The notes beneath the pieces are model-generated. The model was not told the origin of the DNA. It did not search any database and was given only the letters and a program-made list of their open reading frames with translations. Positions 58,506 through 64,000 of a stretch of 64,000 nt of DNA are shown here, one piece after another; position 1 is the stretch's first letter, and each line of letters begins with the position of its first letter. The stretch comes from Manihot esculenta (taxonomy: Eukaryota > Streptophyta > Magnoliopsida > Malpighiales > Euphorbiaceae): contig NC_035171.2 of assembly GCF_001659605.2 (NCBI RefSeq), positions 31,613,325-31,677,324 on the forward strand, read 5' to 3'. The position numbers were made by a program, and so were the translations under genes.

Positions 58506-59660
58506 AATCTTTATGAATATTTAAAATATTTTTCAAATTAAAAATATTATAAATAAAAATATTCTCTCCTAGCGTTATTATTTTTTAATTAAAATTTTAA
58601 CGAGCTACCACAGAATATTTTTATTAATTAACGACTTTTTTTTTCAGATTAACAATTCATATAATATTTTTTTATATGCTTCTACATGTTTTTATAATAT
58701 ATATAATAATGTAAGTTTTCCTCTGTACTCCTTTTGTAGCTCGGTACTCTCGCCTTTTCCTCTTTTTTAAACCTAACTTCTTATTTTTCCTTCTCCATAA
58801 GAAACGATCTGCTTCAATTAACTATCGATAAATAAGAAAATATAGTTGTCCCTAATAATTTAAGAGTCAACAACAGGAAAGCGGCTCATCCCGTCAAAGA
58901 TCGGAATAAGAAAAAACAATGATCGTTTAAGATATGTTTATGTGTATATATATATATATATAAAGAATTTAAAATTGGACTCACAGATTTAATATGGTAA
59001 GTGCATTTAAGTAAATTTGATAGAACTCTCATATTCTAGTCTCTCAATTTCTAATCCCCATTCTAAAAAAAAAAAATTAAAATTATTTACTTATTCAAAT
59101 TTTTATAATAAAGCATGTTAAATTTAATTTTAAATTAATTTTTTTTATAAATTTGACTAATATGTATTTAAGTTAATAATTTTCTCAATGATATTTTCTA
59201 AAGCATATTATAGTAGCTATCCATGATTTGTTTTTTTTATGTTGAATATTCTTCAATAGGTATGGTGTATGACTGAAATACTGCATTTTCCTTTTATGTA
59301 ATAGAAATTAGAAATCGCTTATGTTTGCAAAAAAACAAAGAAAAAGAGAAAAAAAAGGAGAAATAGTATCACAGGGACTTGTTAGAAAAATAATAAACAA
59401 AAATCAACAAGTAAAGATTTACAAGTTTCACAAATAATTCATAAATCAGCAAACACTTGCTGCTAAGTTTATAAACATCTGTGGCAAAAAAAAAGTCTAT
59501 AAACATCTAATCAAACAAATCCCATCAAATAAAAGAACCCAAATAGGAAGATCCCCACTTTCCTGTATTCCATTTTTTTCTAAAATAGAAAATAAGCAAA
59601 AGAAAAAACACCAATATTATTTTATTTCTATATTTCCTATTGTGGATAGAGGGCTAAGTT
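58506..59660. other. AT-rich spacer (copy 3)
   Basis: Homologous to 13021-14180. TA microsatellite at 58945-58962. No gene seen. Confidence 0.65.
58945..58962. repeat. (TA)n microsatellite
   Basis: The shortest of the three paralogous TA runs. Confidence 0.88.
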
Positions 59661-60455
59661 GACATACATCGCCGCTTCACGGGATAACATATGCCGCACT
59701 TAATCAGACCGTTTACATTGCACGGGATAACATAGGCGGGATAACATAGGCCGCACTTAATCAGACCGGATGTGCAGGTCCTAAACCCATGCTTCTCAGA
59801 GTAGATCTTATGGCTGCCATTCAATCAGCTTACTCAACTCACCACTCTCATTCATCTCCTTGATCTCCTCGGCCCCGCCAACATACTTCCCTCCTAAGAA
59901 AACTGCAGGTAACCTAACTTTTTTGGACGCAGTAGAGTGGCTGAGATTACCAAGTAGGGCTCACACCTCCCTAAGACGTCCGCCGGAGCCACCTTCACCA
60001 AGGTACTTCTCCTGCTCATCTTTCAAAGATATCAATGTCATTCTCTTAGAAGAACAAAATGAATCCAAATCCCAACCCCAAACCCCCAGAAGACCCTCCA
60101 TTTTCCACCGTGCCTCCCCACTCCACTGCCACCACCGCAACCACTCTAAAACATTCATAATTTCACCACCTCCTAACCAGGGTGAAATTATGAATGTTTT
60201 AGAGTGGTTGCGGTGGAGTGGGGAGGCAATCCGGACACGGTGGAAAATGGAGGGTCTTATGGGGGTTTGGGGTTGGGATTTGGATCCATTTTGTTCTTCT
60301 AAGAGAATGGCATTGATATCTTTGAAAGATGAGCAGGAGAAGTACCTTGGTGAAGGTGGTTCCGCCGGCAGTCTCAGGGAGGTGTGAGCCCTACTTGGTG
60401 ATCTCAGCCACTCTAGCCACATTATATATAGAGAGAGAGAGAATGGAAGAGACAT
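59661..60455 (-). pseudogene. glutaredoxin-like remnant C with inverted duplication of its 5' end
   Basis: Same design as remnant B. Sense 5' coding part (60455-60181, MWLEWLRSPSRAHTS.. to the SKTFII region), 13-nt loop, antisense copy (60167-59933), then a stub of the C-terminal part (KKVRLPAVFLGGKYVGGAEE to GELSKL, 59930-59823). The rest of the cysteine module is deleted, and a CGGGATAACATAGGC motif is repeated three times at the 3' end (59678-59755). It is not coding. The upstream leader with the GA/CT run is kept. Confidence 0.87.
59933..60415 (-). repeat. long inverted repeat (hairpin) from glutaredoxin 5' coding part, C
   Basis: Arms 59933-60167 and 60181-60415 (235 bp each) around a 13-nt loop. 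By eye the arms differ at roughly ten points, including two small indels. Long stretches are exact complements and are also exact matches to the intact genes at 28.5-28.7 and 45.1-45.3 kb. Confidence 0.92.
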
Positions 60456-60599
60456 GAGACTAGTTAGGGTTACAAAGTAGGACTGGACCGGGCCTTTGGT
60501 GCTATTAAAGAAAGGGATTCTATAACTTTAACAATGGAGTGTCTGATCAAATACTTGATTCATCATTGGTTTAAATCTTTGGAGGTCTTTAAAAATATT

Positions 60600-61230
60600 A
60601 GATATTCTCAATATTTATTCTAAATTTGAATTAAGCAAGAAGGAAAGTAATTATATATAAAGTCAAGTTTGCTTGGAAAAATTTGAAGTTATGGTAATTA
60701 ATTATTTGAGTTTTTAATATTAATATTTGCAAAAAAGATGTCAGCCAATTGGGAAAAAATTACAATGCAGTACATGGTAATATTTTTAATTCCTTGGTTT
60801 CGAGGATGTTCAGAGATATGAAATATTTATTCTAAATTTGGATTTACTAAGAAGGAAAGTAATTATATATATATAGTCAAGTTTGCTTGGAAAGATTTGA
60901 AGTTATGGTAATTAATTATTTATGGATTTTTAATATTAATATTTACAAAAAAAAATGGAGCTAATTGGAAAAAAATGGCAATGCAGCACATGGTAATATT
61001 TTTAATTTCTTTGTTTCGGGGATGTTCAGAGATATGAAATATTTATTATAAATTTGGATTTAGTAAGAAGGAAAGTAATTATATATATAGTCAAGTTTGC
61101 TTGGAAAAATTTGAAGTTATGGTAATTAATTATTTATGGGTTTTTAATATTAATATTTGCAAAAAAGATGAAGCAAATTAGAAAAGAATGGTAATGCAGC
61201 ACATGGTAATATTTTTAATTTCTTGATTTC
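60600..61230. repeat. 210-bp satellite, block 7
   Basis: Three diverged units, one more than in the homologous blocks at 14.8 and 39.9 kb. Confidence 0.88.
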
Positions 61231-63440
61231 GGGGATATTCACTAGTAGCCAGAGGGGTGCATTGAGATCTGCCAATCCCTAAATAATTCTGTTTACGACT
61301 ATAGAACTTAATTGTGCCATATGTATGAGCAAATGCATGTGCAGGAACAACTCAGAAATCATTATTGAAATTTTAATATCATTTCTAGAATAAAAGATGT
61401 CATAGGATCACAATGGTTTCTTCCCGCTACTTCCATCTTAGTAAGGAAAAAAATATTTTTTAGTGTATATGGTATAAGAAAACTAATTAATTTTTTAATT
61501 TTAAAAAATATATTAAAATATTTTTAATATTTTTTTAAAAAATAATAATTATTTTTTATTAATTTTAAGGTTAAATATTATAAAAGAATTTAAAATGTTA
61601 TGAATATAAAAAATTAATTAATAAACTTTTTAAATATCTAAAATATTAATTAATAAATTTTTAAAATTATAAATATTAAATAGTAAAATATTTAATGAAT
61701 AAAATTAACCTAATCATTTACTAATAAATTTTTTAAAATATTTAAAATATTTTAATATATTTTTTAAAATTAAAATTTTTTATAAAAATTAAGTAATAAT
61801 TTTTTCTTAATGCTTAATATTTTGATTTAGTGATTAAAAAAATAAATTATAAAAAATTATCTTTTATATTCAAGTAATCACTAACATAACTGCTATTCCC
61901 TACTAAATAAGGTGAATAATCAGTTAATAGTTTAATAAAACAGTTAATATTACAGAAAAAAGACTCTTATCATCAAATCTTATCCATATGCTTATATGAT
62001 TTTTCCTAACCTCATCCTAAAATGAGTTAGATGAATAATCATCCGTCCTTAATAAGTGAGGCTACATTCAAAGTATCTAATTTGCATCCTAAAATTTTAT
62101 TAAAAAATGAGAATTATCAGTATGGACTCACATTTAAAAATTAGAAAATGCGGAGCAAACAAAAGGAATTACATTCCCAATTGAGTCATGGTTCGGTTTT
62201 TATTTTGAATTTAAATAGTAATCTGTTAGGTTTTGAAGCAAAATTAAAATAAAATCAACATCAATTTAATTAAGTTGTTTTATTTTTCTTTAAATCAAAT
62301 TAAAATTTGTTGTATGTCACTTTTTTTTGCATGAAATCGTTGAATTGAAATCAATATTTAAGAATTTTAGAATATGGGCGTAAATCTCTAATTTCATCTT
62401 TCACGTTGACCTTAAATTGACTACCATGCATTACATTATTTATTTAAATTGAGTAGTAGCTTTTTATGATACAATATTTAAATTTATCTCGTACTTTTTT
62501 TAATGTTGTTTGTTATAAAATTGACAAAATAAAATAAGATAGAGTTTAATTTTTAAAATTTAATAAATGCTCACCCGAAAGCATTCTACATATTAGTATA
62601 TTGACTAATATTATTATTAATAAAATATTGTTTACTATAAAATTGACGAAAATGTTTTTTATAAACCAATAAATCAATAAATTGAGTTATTTTTAAGTAC
62701 ATTTGATGGGAAGTATATATTTGGATCCAATTTATTATAGATTAATAAATTTTTAAAATTATAAATAATAAATTATATTATAAAATAATAAATAAAATTC
62801 ACTTTAATATCTTTTTTTTTTTTTTTTTGAAATAGGAATTGGGGGAGTAGAACCTTAGACCTGTCAAGTCTACTAGGATGCATTTTCCACCAGGCTAAGC
62901 CTCGGAGTGCCTTTAATATCTATTAACTTCATAATAAATCTAATTCACTTAAAAATTTCTCCTTTTAATTTTTCCATTTTAATTCAACTTGTGCACCACT
63001 AATCTATCCAAACGGGATTTTGATGAGTCAACTTTTAAAACTAAAATGGTTTTTAATAAATACATTTAAAACTGAATTTATGAGAGAAACATTTACAAAC
63101 ATCAATAAAATGTGTAATATAACTATTTTAAATTTAATTTAATTATTTATTTTTAAAGTATAAACAATGATGTGATTTAACAAATGATATAAAATGAATT
63201 TTATTGTTCATCTCTCTAAAATAATAATGAAAGAACATTCACAAAAAACCACCCTATGCTAAATCGGTTAATATTTTTAATAATTGAACTCGTTCAAATA
63301 CGATGAAAATTTATATTAAATTATTTAAATTCATTCTAAAATCAATTATTATGACTCAAATTAATACCATATTTATATAATTTTAATTAATAATTTATAA
63401 ATAAAATTTTTTAATTAAAAATTTTAATTTTAAAACTTAA
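61231..63440. other. AT-rich intergenic DNA with SINE and empty Gypsy site
   Basis: Homologous to 40301-42480. It carries about 30 extra bases near 62000-62032 and a further short extra piece near 62067-62090. The Gypsy empty site is at about 62259. It ends abruptly at 63440, where the next bases belong to satellite rather than to the AT-rich flank of a beta VAPYRIN-like copy. Confidence 0.7.
62813..62910 (-). mobile_element. tRNA-derived SINE (copy 3)
   Basis: Same element and site as 25264-25360 with intact CTTTAATATCT flanks (62802-62812 and 62911-62921). Confidence 0.8.
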
Positions 63441-64000
63441 TTTGGAAAAAAATGGCAATGCAGCACATAGTAATATTTTTAATTTCTTTGTTTTGGGGAT
63501 GTTCAGAGATATGAAATATTTATTCTAAATTTGGATTTAGTAAGAAGGAAAGTAATTATATATATATAGTCAAGTTTACTTGGAAAAATTTGAAGTTATG
63601 GTAATTAATTATTTATGAGTTTTTAATATTAATATTTGCAAAAACGATGGAGCCAATCGGGAAAAATTGGCAATGCAGCACATGGTAATATTTTTAATTT
63701 CTTGGTTTCGAGATGTTCAGAGATGAAATATTTATTATAAATTAAGATTTAATATGAAGGAAAGTAATTATATATATAGTCAAGTTTGCTTGGAAAGATT
63801 CGAAGTTATGGTAATTAATTATTTATGGGTTTTTAATATTAATATTTGCAAAAACGATGGAGCCAATTGGGAAAAAATAGCAATGCAGCACATGGTAATA
63901 TTTTTAATTCCTTGGTTTCGGGGATGTTCAGAGATAAAATATTTATTCTAAATTAGGATTTAGTAAGAAAGAAAGTAATTATATATATAGTCAAGTTTAC
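63441..64000. repeat. 210-bp satellite, array 8
   Basis: Two to three units starting mid-unit (TTTGGAAAAAAATGGCAATG) at the junction with AT-rich DNA and running off the right edge of the window. Confidence 0.9.

Noticed and set aside
59860..60387. 175-codon plus-strand frame across the hairpin
   Set aside because: Arises because the 5' coding part is present in both orientations. It joins sense and antisense of the same piece and is not a protein gene.

Overview
The window is nuclear DNA from a flowering plant, most likely a eudicot. The evidence is AT-rich non-coding DNA, spliced genes with GT..AG junctions, plant Copia and chromovirus-type Gypsy LTR retrotransposons, a tRNA-derived SINE, and remnants of three plant gene families. 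The genus cannot be told from the sequence alone. There is no bacterial or organellar signal.

The layout is a decayed tandem segmental duplication built from two paralogous modules that alternate. The alpha module is: 210-bp satellite, VAPYRIN-like (MSP + ankyrin) remnant on +, MRH1/MDIS-type LRR receptor kinase on - lacking most of its kinase, AT-rich spacer, glutaredoxin-like remnant on - folded into an inverted repeat, short satellite block, AT-rich DNA with a SINE. The beta module is: VAPYRIN-like pseudogene on +, short spacer, intact glutaredoxin-like gene on -, satellite carrying a solo LTR. Alpha modules lie at about 1-16 kb, 31-41 kb and 51-62 kb. Beta modules lie at about 26-31 kb and 42.9-51 kb. 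In the second beta module the solo LTR plus satellite (3,501 bp) is itself tandemly duplicated.

Two young, nearly complete retrotransposons sit only in the first unit. A 4.6-kb Copia element (6165-10801, target duplication GGATT) splits exon 6 of the receptor gene. An 8.5-kb Tekay/Del-like Gypsy element (16214-24714, target duplication ATTTA) lies in intergenic DNA. The other units keep the empty sites. Each element has a full gag-pol reading frame broken by one Trp-to-stop change, and both have LTRs starting TA instead of TG.

The only protein-coding genes that look intact are the two glutaredoxin-like genes (28004-28732 and 44584-45312, both -). The most interesting structures are the three alpha-module glutaredoxin remnants. 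In two of them the 5' coding part is duplicated head to head, giving an inverted repeat with arms of about 220-235 bp. In the third only a compact hairpin remains (24-nt perfect arms, 22-nt loop). Because the 5' flank of the parental gene still lies next to the sense arm, transcription would give a self-complementary RNA matching the intact paralogues. This is the arrangement proposed for newborn siRNA/miRNA loci.
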